In this document: positions 16,726 through 25,797 of the stretch, piece after piece
Layout of the letters: each line of letters begins with the position of its first letter
Position numbering within the stretch: the stretch's first letter is position 1
Assembly (NCBI RefSeq): GCF_040706555.1
Contig: NZ_JAPDRH010000001.1
Coordinates: 496,001-560,000, forward strand
From: Lentisalinibacter salinarum
GTDB taxonomy: Bacteria; Pseudomonadota; Gammaproteobacteria; Steroidobacterales; Woeseiaceae
Reading direction: 5' to 3'
DNA: 64,000 nucleotides
The notes under the pieces: generated by a model
What the model was told of the DNA's origin: nothing
Databases searched by the model: none
The model's input: only the letters and a program-made list of their open reading frames with translations
Position numbers and translations under genes: made by a program

Positions 16726-18900
16726 CTACGGCGCCAGCGGCCGCTCCGGAAGCAGCCCCCGCCGCTCGAGCAATGGCTCGATGACCGGGTCGCGCCCGCG
16801 GAAGGCCCGGAACAGTTCGAGCCCAGGCCTCGTGCCGCCCTTCGACAGGATTTCCTCCCGGAAGGCCGTGGCCGTCTCGCGGTCGAACAGCCCCTGTTCG
16901 CGGAACGCCTGGAAGATGTCGGCATCCATGACCTCGGACCAGAGATAACTGTAGTAGCCGGCGGAATAGCTGCTGGAGAAGATGTGCCGGAAGTAGGTGC
17001 TGCGGTAGCGGGGGATGATGTCGTCGATCAGCCCGATGCGCTCCATCTCCGCGCGCTCGAACTGCTCGGGCACGACCTCCGCGCCGGGCTCCAGCATGTG
17101 GTAGGCCATGTCGAGATAAGACGCCGCCATGTACTCGACGGTGCGGAAGCCCTGGTTGAACTTCGCCGTCGCCTGGATCTTCCGTATCAGCTCGTCCGGC
17201 AGCGGCTCGCCCGTCTCGTAGTGACGGAAGGTCTTCAGCATCTCCGGTTCGCCGAGCCAGTTCTCCATCACCTGCGAGGGCAGTTCCACGAAGTCGCGCG
17301 CCGTGCTGGTTCCGGCCAGCGACGGATAGCGCACCTCAGAAAGCATGCCGTGCAGTGCGTGACCGAACTCGTGCAGGAGGGTCTCGGCCTCGGAGTAGCG
17401 GAGCAGGGCGGGCTGGCCCGGCGCGGGCGCCGGGAAGTTGAAGTTGTTGGTCACCACCGGCGTCACGAATCCGTCCATGTCCGACTGCTGGCGCAGCGCA
17501 TTCATCCAGGCGCCGCCGCGCTTGCTCTCCCGGGCGAACCAGTCCATGTAGAGGATGGCGAGATGGGAGCCGTCCGCATCGAAGACCTCGAATACCTGCT
17601 GGTCCGGATGCCAGCGGGGCAGGTCCGGACGCTGCTCGAACGTCAGACCGAACAGCCGGCCCGCCAGCTCGAAGGCCGCGCTGCGCACGGCCGAGAACTC
17701 GAACCAGGGCCTCAGCGCCTGTTCGTCGAAGTCGTAGCGCTGCTTGCGCAGCTTCTCCGTGTAATAGCGCCAGTCCCAGGGCTCCAGCTCGCCCTCGATG
17801 CCGTCGGCGCGCAGCATCGCCGTCAGCGCATCCCGTTCGCGCTTCGCCATGGCCAGCGCGGGCTCCCAGACCTCGTCCAGCAATTCGTAGACGCGCTCCG
17901 GCGTCTGCGCCATCCGGTCCACCAGCACCGAGGCGGCGTGATTGTCGAAGCCCAGCAGCCGGGCCCGCTCGGCGCGCAGCGCCACCATCTCGGTGACGAT
18001 CGCATTGTTGTCGGCCTCGTTGCCCCGGTCGCCGCGCAGGGCGTAGCCCATGAAGATCTGCTTCCGGAGCTCCCTGCTCGGCGAGTACTCCAGGAACGGC
18101 TCGATGCTCGGGCGCTGCAGCGTGAATACCCAGCACGCCTCGCAGTCGTGGCCGCGGCGCTCCGCCTCCGCTTCGGCGGAGGCCACCAGGCTGGCCGGCA
18201 GCGCGCCGAGATCCGCCCGGTCCGTGATCAGCAGCTCGAACCGGTTCGTCTCCTCCAGCACGTTCTGCTGGAAGTCCTCCTCGAGCACGGCGAGACGGCT
18301 GTTGATCTCCCTGAGACGTGCGCGGGATTCGTCGTCCAGTGCGGCGCCTGCCAGCACGAACTCCTTGTGGGTCTCCTCCAGCAGCCGCAGTGCCTCGGCA
18401 TCCAGTTCGAGGCCTTCCCGGGCCTGCCAGAGGCCGTCGATGCGTTCGAACAGGGCCGGGTTCAGCAGGATGTCGTCGTCGTGGGCCGAGAGTTCCGGGG
18501 CGATCGTCTTCGCCGTCTGCCGGATCACTTCGTCCGAATGAGCCGAGTTCACGGCGTAGAAGACCCGCGCCGTGCGTTCCAGGGACGATCCCGCGCGCTC
18601 CAGGGCCTCGACGGTGTTCGCGAAGGTCGGCGGCTCGGAATTGGCGACGATGGCCTCGATCTCCGCGCGCTCCCGGCGCATGCCCTCGCGCAGGGCCGGC
18701 AGGTAGTGCTCCGCGCGGATGCGCTCGAAGGGCGGCACCCCGTGGGGCGTGTCCCAGTCGGCGAGCAGCGGGTTGCCGACGGCGGGAGGCTCGTCGGTTT
18801 CCGCGGGCGGCGCCGTTCCGTCTCCGGTGGCGGTGGGGGAGTCCGGGCCGCAGGCCGCGATCATCAGGGTCGTGAATACGAGCAGACCTCGTGTATACAT
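16726..18900 (-). CDS. M3 family oligopeptidase lipoprotein (Dcp/OpdA-like)
   Basis: 724 aa zinc metallopeptidase of the thimet oligopeptidase family. The catalytic motif LLHEFGHALHG lies near residues 515-525, with the third ligand Glu in the conserved helix about 25 residues later. The N-terminus has a lipobox, MIAAC near residue 17, so this member is exported and lipid-anchored, whereas E. coli OpdA is cytosolic. I chose ATG 18900, which begins the signal peptide and is preceded by AAGAGG; the longer frame adds 13 residues in front of the signal. It would cleave short peptides in the periplasm. It lies 67 bases downstream of alaX on the same strand. Confidence 0.92.
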   Translation of the reverse strand: MYTRGLLVFTTLMIAACGPDSPTATGDGTAPPAETDEPPAVGNPLLADWDTPHGVPPFERIRAEHYLPALREGMRRERAEIEAIVANSEPPTFANTVEALERAGSSLERTARVFYAVNSAHSDEVIRQTAKTIAPELSAHDDDILLNPALFERIDGLWQAREGLELDAEALRLLEETHKEFVLAGAALDDESRARLREINSRLAVLEEDFQQNVLEETNRFELLITDRADLGALPASLVASAEAEAERRGHDCEACWVFTLQRPSIEPFLEYSPSRELRKQIFMGYALRGDRGNEADNNAIVTEMVALRAERARLLGFDNHAASVLVDRMAQTPERVYELLDEVWEPALAMAKRERDALTAMLRADGIEGELEPWDWRYYTEKLRKQRYDFDEQALRPWFEFSAVRSAAFELAGRLFGLTFEQRPDLPRWHPDQQVFEVFDADGSHLAILYMDWFARESKRGGAWMNALRQQSDMDGFVTPVVTNNFNFPAPAPGQPALLRYSEAETLLHEFGHALHGMLSEVRYPSLAGTSTARDFVELPSQVMENWLGEPEMLKTFRHYETGEPLPDELIRKIQATAKFNQGFRTVEYMAASYLDMAYHMLEPGAEVVPEQFERAEMERIGLIDDIIPRYRSTYFRHIFSSSYSAGYYSYLWSEVMDADIFQAFREQGLFDRETATAFREEILSKGGTRPGLELFRAFRGRDPVIEPLLERRGLLPERPLAP

Positions 18901-18967
18901 GTTGCCTCTTCGGTGTCCGTGGATGATGGAAGCCGCCACCCGGCGCGTCCCGGCCGGGTCGCCTCCC

Positions 18968-19675
18968 TCAGGCGTCCGCGAATACGATGTTCACGCGCCG
19001 GTTGTGCCGGCCCTTCTTCTCGATCTTGCTGACACGGATGGGGCCGATCTCGCCGGTACGCCGCACGTGGGTACCGCCGCAGGGCTGCAGGTCGACGTTC
19101 GGAATCTCGAGCAGCCGGATGTGCCCGGCGTTCATGGGCGGTGAGACCGACATGGTGCGCACGAGTTCCGGCCGGGCGCGGAGCTCCTCGCCCGTGATCC
19201 AGCGGCACCGCACCTCATGATCCTCGACGATGAGGGCGTTCACCGCAGCCGTCACGACCTCCTTGTCCAGCGTCTCCTCCATGTCGAAGTCGAGCCGGCT
19301 CTTGGCGGCGCTGATGTTGCCGCCGGTGACGCCGTGGGGGATCACGGCGCCCACCAGGTGCATGCAGGTGTGCATGCGCATGTGGCGGTAGCGCAGCTCC
19401 CAGTCGATCACGGCGCGCACCTGCTCGCCGGGGGCAGGCAGTGCGGCGTCCGCGGCCGGGACGTGACGAATGGCACCGGCCTCGCCCTTGCGGGTATCGA
19501 CGATGCCGACGCGCTCGCCCGCGGCCGTCTCCAGCCGGCCCCGGTCACCGGGCTGGCCGCCGCCGAGGGGATAGAACACGGTGCGGTCCAGCACGATCCC
19601 GTCCTCGTCCGCCGCGACGACGGTCGCCAGGCATTCCTGCAGGTAGGCGTCCTGCTCGAACAGTCTTTCGGTCAT
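18968..19675 (-). CDS. alaX: Free-standing alanyl-tRNA editing protein AlaX
   Basis: 235 aa, homologous to the editing domain of alanyl-tRNA synthetase; it hydrolyses Ser-tRNA(Ala) (and perhaps Gly-). The two zinc-binding motifs are intact: HMRMHTCMH near residues 99-107 and CGGTH near 201-205, with a GGGQPGD-type GG motif near 35-41. Start is ATG 19675 with GGAGAG upstream; the open frame extends about 110 codons further but that part is low-quality and lies in the promoter of the TonB receptor. The M3 peptidase follows on the same strand. Confidence 0.9.
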   Translation of the reverse strand: MTERLFEQDAYLQECLATVVAADEDGIVLDRTVFYPLGGGQPGDRGRLETAAGERVGIVDTRKGEAGAIRHVPAADAALPAPGEQVRAVIDWELRYRHMRMHTCMHLVGAVIPHGVTGGNISAAKSRLDFDMEETLDKEVVTAAVNALIVEDHEVRCRWITGEELRARPELVRTMSVSPPMNAGHIRLLEIPNVDLQPCGGTHVRRTGEIGPIRVSKIEKKGRHNRRVNIVFADA

Positions 19676-20034
19676 GAGCTCTCCGGTCCAGTGGCGGGGC
19701 CAGCCCCTGCCGGCTGTGGCCCCGGAGCAACAGAATTCGCGTCCGCCCCGGAGCGCTGTGCGGCCTGTCCCACGGGGTGCGCACGGTTCATTGTACATAA
19801 ACGGAATCTGCCGCTCGCAGGCGATCCGGGCTGGTCGGATATTGCTGGACTCCGCTTGGACGGCAGCGTTCGAATGGGCCGGATTTGTTGCGGTAACCCG
19901 ACAATTATCTTGACCGCGTCGAGCGGCCGTCGCTATCCTTGATTCGCAGCCGGCGGCCGGCCACGGCCGATTGCCGCGCTGCGCAAGACCGCGCGCCGGC
20001 TTCGGCACGTGCAGACATCACAGGGGGAGAAATC
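19676..20034. promoter_or_regulatory. Divergent intergenic region with TonB-receptor promoter candidate
   Basis: 359 bases without a gene between alaX (minus) and the TonB-dependent receptor (plus). The best promoter is TTGACC at 19910-19915, an 18-base spacer and TATCCT at 19934-19939, giving a leader of about 89 bases before GTG 20035. No Fur-like or other known operator was recognised. The start-proximal part carries AGGGGGAGA (20022-20030) as ribosome-binding site. Confidence 0.5.
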
Positions 20035-22266
20035 GTGAAACACGGAATATCCGGTATCGCCCGGTGGGCGACCGCAGCGTTCGCACTTGCCGGCATGACT
20101 GGCGCAGCGACGCTTGCGCACGCCCAGGGGGCACAGGAAGCCTTCGTCGAAGAGATCATCGTCACTGCGACAAAACGTGCCGGTGGTCAGGAGGTCCAGG
20201 ACGTCCCTGTGGCCGTCACGGCACTCGGTGAAGAACAGATCGACGCGCTCTATCTGCGCGACCTCAAGGCACTGGGCTACGGCATACCCAACGTCCAGCT
20301 CGAGGACATCGGCACCACCCGCGGCGTGGCCAACTTCTCGATCCGGGGCCTTGGCATCAACAGCTCCATCCCGTCCATCGATCCCACCGTGGGCGTGTTC
20401 GTCGACGGCATGTACTACGGCATCAACGGCGGCGTCGTGTTCGATACCTTCGACCTGCAGGCCGTCGAGGTACTGCGCGGGCCCCAGGGTCTGCTGTTCG
20501 GCCGCAACGTGACGGGCGGTGCGGTGCTGATGCAGACCAGCCGGCCCACCGAGGAACTCTCGGTCAAGGTCAAGGGTGCGGTGGAGACCGGCAACAACGT
20601 CGTCACGTCCGGCGTGTTCACGGGTCCGCTCAGCCAGTCCGGAAACCTCCTCGGCAAAATCGCCGTCTACCACAACAAGGACGGTGGCTGGCACACCAAC
20701 GACTTCGACGGCAGTGACTTCGGCGAGGCGGATACCACGCTGATCCGCACCGGGCTGACCTGGCGTGCCACGGATGCGCTGGAGTTCCTGCTGCGGACCG
20801 AGAACGGGCGCAGCGAGGGTGACGGCCCGGCGTCCCAGAACAGCGGTCTGTTCAGCCGCGACAGCTTCGACTTCTCCATCGATTATCCGGGTTCCTATAA
20901 CAACGAGTGGGACCAGGCGATCCTGGAGACGACCCTCGACGTGGCCTTCGGCGACGGTGAGATCGTGAACATCCTGGCGTGGCGCGACTACGAAAGTCTG
21001 TCGGCCGGCGACATCGACGCCTCGCCGTTCTTCCTGTTCCACTCCCGCGCGCTGACCCAGCAGGACCAGATCTCCAACGAACTCCGGTACTCGGGTGCGT
21101 TCGGTAACTTCTTCGTCACCGGCGGCCTGTACTACCTGACCCAGGACCTGGATTACCGGGAGGAGCGCAACCTCATCTTCGGCACCAATCAGATCGTGGG
21201 CGGCGGCATCCAGGAGCAGTCGACCTGGGGCGTGTTCACCCAGGTGGACTGGCAGCTGAGCGAGCGCTGGACCATCAATCTCGGTGCCCGCTACAGCTCG
21301 GAGGACAAGGACGTGCAGATCGCGACCCTCGGCCTGCCGACGCCGGGCGGCACGCCCGCCTGCACCATCGAGAACGGCTGCAGCTTCTACAACCTGGTGG
21401 ACGACGAGAGCTGGGACGCCTTCACGCCGAAGATCGGCTTCCAGTACCGGCCGAACGACGTGACCCAGCTGTACGGCTTCTACACCCGCGGCTTCCGCAG
21501 CGGCGGCTACAACCTGCGCAATACGTCGCCCACCGCCTCGCCCGGGCCCTTCGACCAGGAGACCCAGGATTCTTTCGAGGTGGGTGTGAAGACGGACCTG
21601 TTCGACGGCCGTGTCCGCATGAATGCCGCGGTGTTCTACAACAAGCTGGAGGACCTGCAGCGCGAGGTGAACCTGCCCGGCGCCGAGGCGGGCGTCATTC
21701 AGATCATCGACAACACGGCGGATGCGACCATCCAGGGCTTCGACTTCGAGGCCCGCGCGTTCGTGACCGACAGCCTCACTGCGACGGTCAATGCGGGTTA
21801 CGTCGATGGCCAGTACGACGAGGTCATCTTCGACATCTCCGGCGATGGTGTCGTGAACGGAGAGGACAAAGAGCTGGATATCCCGCGTCTCGCCCCCTGG
21901 TCCTACGGTGCCAGCCTGATCTACGACCGCGACATCGGCAACGGCATGGCGGTGAACGCCCTGGTGAGCTTCAACCACCGGGACCAGGCCCCGTATACGG
22001 ATAACAACGAGGGCCTGCTGAAGGAGGCCGACATGCTGGATGCCAGCATCTCGCTGTACCTCATGGACCGGGCGCTGAAGCTCTCCGTCTACGGCAAGAA
22101 CCTGAAGGACGAGGTGACCATCGGCGGCGATACCCAGCTGCCCGATGTCTTCGCGGGCGGCCCGCTGGCCGGTGCAGTCTTCGGCATCACGCCGGGGCCG
22201 GGCGCCACCTTCTCGCCGCTGAACAAGGGCCGGATCATCGGTTTCGAGGCCGAATACTCGTTCTGA
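20035..22266 (+). CDS. TonB-dependent outer-membrane receptor
   Basis: 743 aa. Signal peptide about residues 1-31 (ending HAQG), TonB-box-like EEIIVTATKR near 38-47, plug domain with VPVAVTALGEEQID and VLRGPQGLLFGRNVTGGAV (near 143-161), then a 22-strand barrel ending in Phe (FEAEYSF). It takes up a ligand across the outer membrane using TonB energy. The plug style is that of receptors common in sphingomonads and marine gammaproteobacteria; ligand is unknown. GTG 20035 with AGGGGGAGA is preferred over the upstream ATG. A strong terminator follows. No TonB/ExbB or periplasmic transporter gene is nearby. Confidence 0.92.
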   Translation: MKHGISGIARWATAAFALAGMTGAATLAHAQGAQEAFVEEIIVTATKRAGGQEVQDVPVAVTALGEEQIDALYLRDLKALGYGIPNVQLEDIGTTRGVANFSIRGLGINSSIPSIDPTVGVFVDGMYYGINGGVVFDTFDLQAVEVLRGPQGLLFGRNVTGGAVLMQTSRPTEELSVKVKGAVETGNNVVTSGVFTGPLSQSGNLLGKIAVYHNKDGGWHTNDFDGSDFGEADTTLIRTGLTWRATDALEFLLRTENGRSEGDGPASQNSGLFSRDSFDFSIDYPGSYNNEWDQAILETTLDVAFGDGEIVNILAWRDYESLSAGDIDASPFFLFHSRALTQQDQISNELRYSGAFGNFFVTGGLYYLTQDLDYREERNLIFGTNQIVGGGIQEQSTWGVFTQVDWQLSERWTINLGARYSSEDKDVQIATLGLPTPGGTPACTIENGCSFYNLVDDESWDAFTPKIGFQYRPNDVTQLYGFYTRGFRSGGYNLRNTSPTASPGPFDQETQDSFEVGVKTDLFDGRVRMNAAVFYNKLEDLQREVNLPGAEAGVIQIIDNTADATIQGFDFEARAFVTDSLTATVNAGYVDGQYDEVIFDISGDGVVNGEDKELDIPRLAPWSYGASLIYDRDIGNGMAVNALVSFNHRDQAPYTDNNEGLLKEADMLDASISLYLMDRALKLSVYGKNLKDEVTIGGDTQLPDVFAGGPLAGAVFGITPGPGATFSPLNKGRIIGFEAEYSF

Positions 22267-22292
22267 TCCACCGTCCGGCGACTTGCCAAAGG

Positions 22293-22327
22293 GGGCCCCT
22301 GATCGCAGGATCAGGGGCCCTTTTCTT
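22293..22327 (+). terminator. Rho-independent terminator of the TonB receptor gene
   Basis: Twelve-bp stem GGGCCCCTGATC / GATCAGGGGCCC with loop GCAG, followed by TTTTCTTT. It ends 14 bases before the cupin start, so the cupin must have its own promoter or depend on read-through. Confidence 0.9.
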
Positions 22328-22341
22328 TCCGGAGACTGTGC

Positions 22342-23013
22342 ATGCGAGTCAATGCGGACTTCACGGCACCCGCATTCGAGCGGACCAGCGAGATGGAGTG
22401 GGTGCCTTCGCCCACGGCGGGGGTGGAGCGGCGCATGCTCGATCGCGTCGGCGACGAGGTGGCGAGGGCCACCAGCCTGGTGCGCTACGCGCCCGGGAGC
22501 CGCTTCCCCGAACACACCCACGGCAGGGGCGAGGAGTTCCTCGTGCTGGAGGGCCTATTCACGGACGAGCACGGCGAATACCCGGCCGGCACCTACGTGC
22601 GCAATCCGCCCGGCTCTTCCCACGCGCCCGCCAGTCGGGAGGGTTGCGTGCTGCTGGTGAAGCTGCGCCAGTTCGCCGACGACGACCTGGTGCGTGTGGT
22701 GGTCGATACGCACCATGGCGCGTGGCAGGCGACCGGTGTCGAGGGCGTCGAGCGCCTGCCCCTTCATGCCCACGGCAGCGAGCGCGTGGCACTCTACCGC
22801 ATGGCATCCGGCTGCCGCGTGCCGGAGCACGAGCATCCCGGCGGCGAGGAGGCATTCCTGCTCGAGGGCGGGCTCTCGGACGGCGAGCGGGAATACGTCG
22901 CCGGTGACTGGCTGCGACTGCCGCCCGGGAGCGGGCATGCCGTGAGTTCGGACACCGGTGCCGTCTTCTGGGTGAAGACCGGCCACCTGCCGCCGGCGGA
23001 CGCGACCGGCTGA
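22342..23013 (+). CDS. Double-cupin (ChrR-like) protein
   Basis: 223 aa with two cupin folds in tandem. Cupin 1 (about residues 45-110) shows the metal-binding pattern HTHGRGEEFLVLEG; cupin 2 (about 145-215) shows HEHPGGEEAFLLEGG. Both keep the His-x-His...Glu ligands, so two metal sites are expected. The arrangement resembles the ChrR-like cupins of anti-sigma factors, but the zinc-binding N-terminal domain of ChrR is absent and no sigma factor is adjacent. CGGAGA precedes the ATG. Likely cytoplasmic; role unknown. Confidence 0.8.
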   Translation: MRVNADFTAPAFERTSEMEWVPSPTAGVERRMLDRVGDEVARATSLVRYAPGSRFPEHTHGRGEEFLVLEGLFTDEHGEYPAGTYVRNPPGSSHAPASREGCVLLVKLRQFADDDLVRVVVDTHHGAWQATGVEGVERLPLHAHGSERVALYRMASGCRVPEHEHPGGEEAFLLEGGLSDGEREYVAGDWLRLPPGSGHAVSSDTGAVFWVKTGHLPPADATG

Positions 23014-23056
23014 ATCGTCGGCTCGCGGGCTGTCCGGTGGATCCTCTGCCGGTCCG

Positions 23057-24259
23057 TCAGGCGGCGCCCATGCGGAATGTGCCGGTCTGCATGTCGGGGT
23101 CCGGCGCCGCGATCTGCACCTGGTTGCGCCCGCCCGCCTTCGCGGCGTAGAGCGCCTCGTCCGCCATCTGGATCAGTCCCTCCGAGCTGCGGCGGTCGGC
23201 GGCGGGCTGGGTCGTGGCGACGCCCACGCTGACGCTCAGTCTGGCCGGCCGGCCATCCACGCGGTGCGGGATGCCGAGCTGCAGGATGCTCACCCGGATG
23301 TGCTCGGCGAGTTTCGCGGCGTACTGCTCGGTCGTACCCGTGAGCAGCACGACGAATTCCTCGCCACCGTAGCGGGCCGCCATGTCGGTGGGCCGGCGGA
23401 CGGCGGCACGCACCATTTTCGCCACCGTGATGAGCGCCCTGTCGCCGGCCTGGTGACCGTACTGGTCGTTGTATTCCTTGAAGTGATCGACGTCGATCAG
23501 CAGCAGGCCCAGCCGGACTTCGTCGGCCGACGCCTTCTGCCAGGCGGAGCGGTAGCGCTCGTCGAAAGCGCGTCGGTTGCTCAGGCCGGTGAGCTTGTCC
23601 TGCCCGGCGACGCGCTCCATCAGATTGGCCTCCAGGAAGCTCCGGCGCCGGCCGCGTTCCAGCGAGTAGGCGCCGAAGATGCCGATGAAGTTCGTGAACA
23701 GGATGTACAGGCCGTTGTACATCAGGTCCACCGTGACGCCCTGCAGCGCCAGGCTGAGACCGACGAAGGTGAAGAGCAGCGTGAGCGCCGTGGCCGTGGC
23801 GTAGTAGAAGCCGAGGCCGAGGAAGAAATAGATATAGACCGTGATGGTCATGAAGCCCGAGAAGTAATAAGGCGTGCCGAGGTCGGCCGCCAGCGCGCCG
23901 ATGGAGAGCGACCCCAGGCCGGCGACGATCGCGGCGATCATGGTGAACAGTTTGATGATGCGTTGAGCGGGCTGCCAGTAGGAGAGCAGCAGGACGCCGA
24001 GGACCGCCGGGATGATCACGAACAGCCGGACGGGGTTCGAGATCCGGGCATACTCCGGCGGCATGAAATAGTGGTCCACGGCGATTAGCGCGAACAGCAG
24101 GACCAGCCCCAGTCCAAGGCCGGCGCGGGTCTGCAGGAGCGTCATCGACAGGTGATGCCGCTGGTACTCCTCCTCGAGCCGGCGGCCGAAGCGTAACCAC
24201 CGAAACCCGGACGCCAGTTGCCGGGCGTAGGGGTTGTCGAGTACCGGCGAGTAGTCCGT
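23057..24259 (-). CDS. Membrane-bound diguanylate cyclase
   Basis: About 400 aa. Five to six membrane segments (roughly residues 45-190) precede a complete GGDEF domain: KLTGLSNRRAFDERY, then RYGGEEFVVLL with the active GGEEF signature near 297-301. An RxxD inhibitory site (RPTD) lies exactly five residues before it, so the enzyme should make cyclic-di-GMP and be product-inhibited. I prefer GTG 24259, which has GGAG six bases upstream and a CATAAT -10 at 24300-24295; the ATG at 24292 would lie almost on top of that -10. It is divergent from the beta-helix/cytochrome operon. Confidence 0.88.
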   Translation of the reverse strand, partial: TDYSPVLDNPYARQLASGFRWLRFGRRLEEEYQRHHLSMTLLQTRAGLGLGLVLLFALIAVDHYFMPPEYARISNPVRLFVIIPAVLGVLLLSYWQPAQRIIKLFTMIAAIVAGLGSLSIGALAADLGTPYYFSGFMTITVYIYFFLGLGFYYATATALTLLFTFVGLSLALQGVTVDLMYNGLYILFTNFIGIFGAYSLERGRRRSFLEANLMERVAGQDKLTGLSNRRAFDERYRSAWQKASADEVRLGLLLIDVDHFKEYNDQYGHQAGDRALITVAKMVRAAVRRPTDMAARYGGEEFVVLLTGTTEQYAAKLAEHIRVSILQLGIPHRVDGRPARLSVSVGVATTQPAADRRSSEGLIQMADEALYAAKAGGRNQVQIAAPDPDMQTGTFRMGAA

Positions 24260-24386
24260 CACCTGGGTCTCCGCGGCCCCTGGGGCCTCCATATATTATG
24301 TAAAGCGCGCCGGATGCGGCAGCGCCCTCGCCGAGGTCGGAGGCGACGGCACAGGCCGCTCCACGCCTGATTGCACCGGAAAAGCA

Positions 24387-24434
24387 GCCGGATTGCCCGG
24401 GTGCAGGTCACAATCCGGCCGATCCGTCGGCCGG
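24387..24434. repeat. Two overlapping inverted repeats between diguanylate cyclase and beta-helix gene
   Basis: Repeat A is GCCGGATTG (24387-24395) with CAATCCGGC (24411-24419), 15-base spacer. Repeat B is CCGGCCGA (24415-24422) with TCGGCCGG (24427-24434), four-base spacer. They share bases 24415-24419, so the two hairpins exclude each other, or they are adjoining operators. They lie about 100 bases upstream of the beta-helix start in the 281-base divergent gap. Confidence 0.45.
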
Positions 24435-24491
24435 CCTGTCCGGCGGCGGTTTCGCCGTCTCCGCACGCCGGTATGGGCCGTCGGGGTTCGC

Positions 24492-24497
24492 TACAAT
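24492..24497 (+). promoter_or_regulatory. -10-like box for the beta-helix/cytochrome operon
   Basis: TACAAT, 43 bases upstream of the ATG at 24541; no clear -35 is seen at 17 bases. The predicted leader is about 37 bases and contains the strong GGGAGGGGGAG ribosome-binding site. Confidence 0.4.
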
Positions 24498-24540
24498 ACG
24501 GCGGTCCGCACAGCGTCGACCGCGGAACGGGAGGGGGAGC

Positions 24541-25797
24541 ATGAGTACAAGTCGTCTGTGGATCCTCATCGGTCTCGCCGCACTGGCGGCGGGTTGCGGC
24601 CAGCCGCCCGACGGCGGCGGGCCCGGCGAGCCGCCGGATACGGCGTATCAGGATCAGCTGCTGCAGGAACTCATCGAGGCCCGGCCCGGCGACGTCATCG
24701 AGATCCCGCCCGGGGTTCATCGCATCACCCGCAGCCTGACCCTGAATACCGACGGCGTCACCATCCGCGGCGCCGGCATGGACCGCTCGGTACTTTCCTT
24801 CGCCGGCCAGATCCAGGGCGCGGAGGGCCTGCTGGTGAACGCCAGCGACTTCCGCATTGAAGACGTGGGCATCGAGGACACGGTGGGCGACGCGCTGAAG
24901 GTCAACGAGGGCCGCAATATCGTCATCCGGCGTGTGCGTGCCGAATGGACGGGCGGGCCGGATACGGACAACGGCGCCTACGGCCTCTATCCCGTGCAGG
25001 TGGAGAACCTGCTGCTGGAGGATTGCGTGGCGATCGGCGCGTCGGACGCGGGCATCTACGTCGGCCAGTCCCGCAACGTGGTGGTGCGCAACAATCGCGC
25101 CGAGTTCAACGTGGCCGGCATCGAGATCGAGAACACCATCGGCGCCGACGTCTACGGTAATCTCGCCGCCAACAACACCGGCGGCATCCTCGTCTTCAAC
25201 ATGCCGGACCTGCCGCAGCCCGGCCATTCGACGCGGGTCTACCGCAACCGGGTGATCGCCAACAATACCGGCAATTTCGCGGCCGAGGGCACCGCCGTAT
25301 CCGGCGTCCCGGCCGGCACCGGGGTGCTGATCAACGCCAACGACCGGGTGGAGATCTTCGACAACGACATCGCGGACAACGACACGGCCAACGTGAGCGT
25401 CTCCAGCTATTTCTCGTCCGGCTTCGAGGGCATGATGGAGGTGGCCGACGACTACGACCCCTATCCGGAGACCATCTACATCTACGGCAACCGCTTCTCC
25501 GGCGGCGGCGACTCGCCCGATACCCTCGCGCTGAAGACCCTGAAGGTGGCCATGTTCGGGCTCGGCGGCTCGCTGCCGGACATCCTCTGGGACGGCCATG
25601 CCAATCCGGAGAAGACAGACGAGACCGGCTCGCTGAAACCGCCTTACGCGATCTGCGTGGACAACGAGCCGGCCGTGGTGCTGAACGCCGATATGGGCAA
25701 CGGCAGCGAAGACGTGACCACCGACATGACGGGCCACCGCTGCAGCCATGAGAAGTTGCCGGCCGTGGAGCTGGCGCTGGCCGACGCCGAGGCATGA
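24541..25797 (+). CDS. Right-handed parallel beta-helix lipoprotein (TIGR03805-like)
   Basis: 418 aa. Lipoprotein signal with LAAG-C at Cys19. A pectate-lyase-like start (RPGDVIEIPPGVHRI, about 48-62) leads into about ten right-handed beta-helix coils rich in Asn/Val/Ile ladders up to about residue 330, then a less regular tail with Cys residues near 375 and 401. The fold is common to polysaccharide lyases and surface adhesins, but no lyase active site is apparent. It overlaps the diheme cytochrome gene by four bases (ATGA). In other genomes, as I recall, beta-helix proteins of this type sit beside this cytochrome family; joint function is not established. Confidence 0.82.
   Translation: MSTSRLWILIGLAALAAGCGQPPDGGGPGEPPDTAYQDQLLQELIEARPGDVIEIPPGVHRITRSLTLNTDGVTIRGAGMDRSVLSFAGQIQGAEGLLVNASDFRIEDVGIEDTVGDALKVNEGRNIVIRRVRAEWTGGPDTDNGAYGLYPVQVENLLLEDCVAIGASDAGIYVGQSRNVVVRNNRAEFNVAGIEIENTIGADVYGNLAANNTGGILVFNMPDLPQPGHSTRVYRNRVIANNTGNFAAEGTAVSGVPAGTGVLINANDRVEIFDNDIADNDTANVSVSSYFSSGFEGMMEVADDYDPYPETIYIYGNRFSGGGDSPDTLALKTLKVAMFGLGGSLPDILWDGHANPEKTDETGSLKPPYAICVDNEPAVVLNADMGNGSEDVTTDMTGHRCSHEKLPAVELALADAEA

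Noticed and set aside
16984..19032. 682-codon plus-strand frame opposite the M3 peptidase
   Set aside because: It runs through the complete M3 peptidase including the HEFGH codons and has no recognisable domain.
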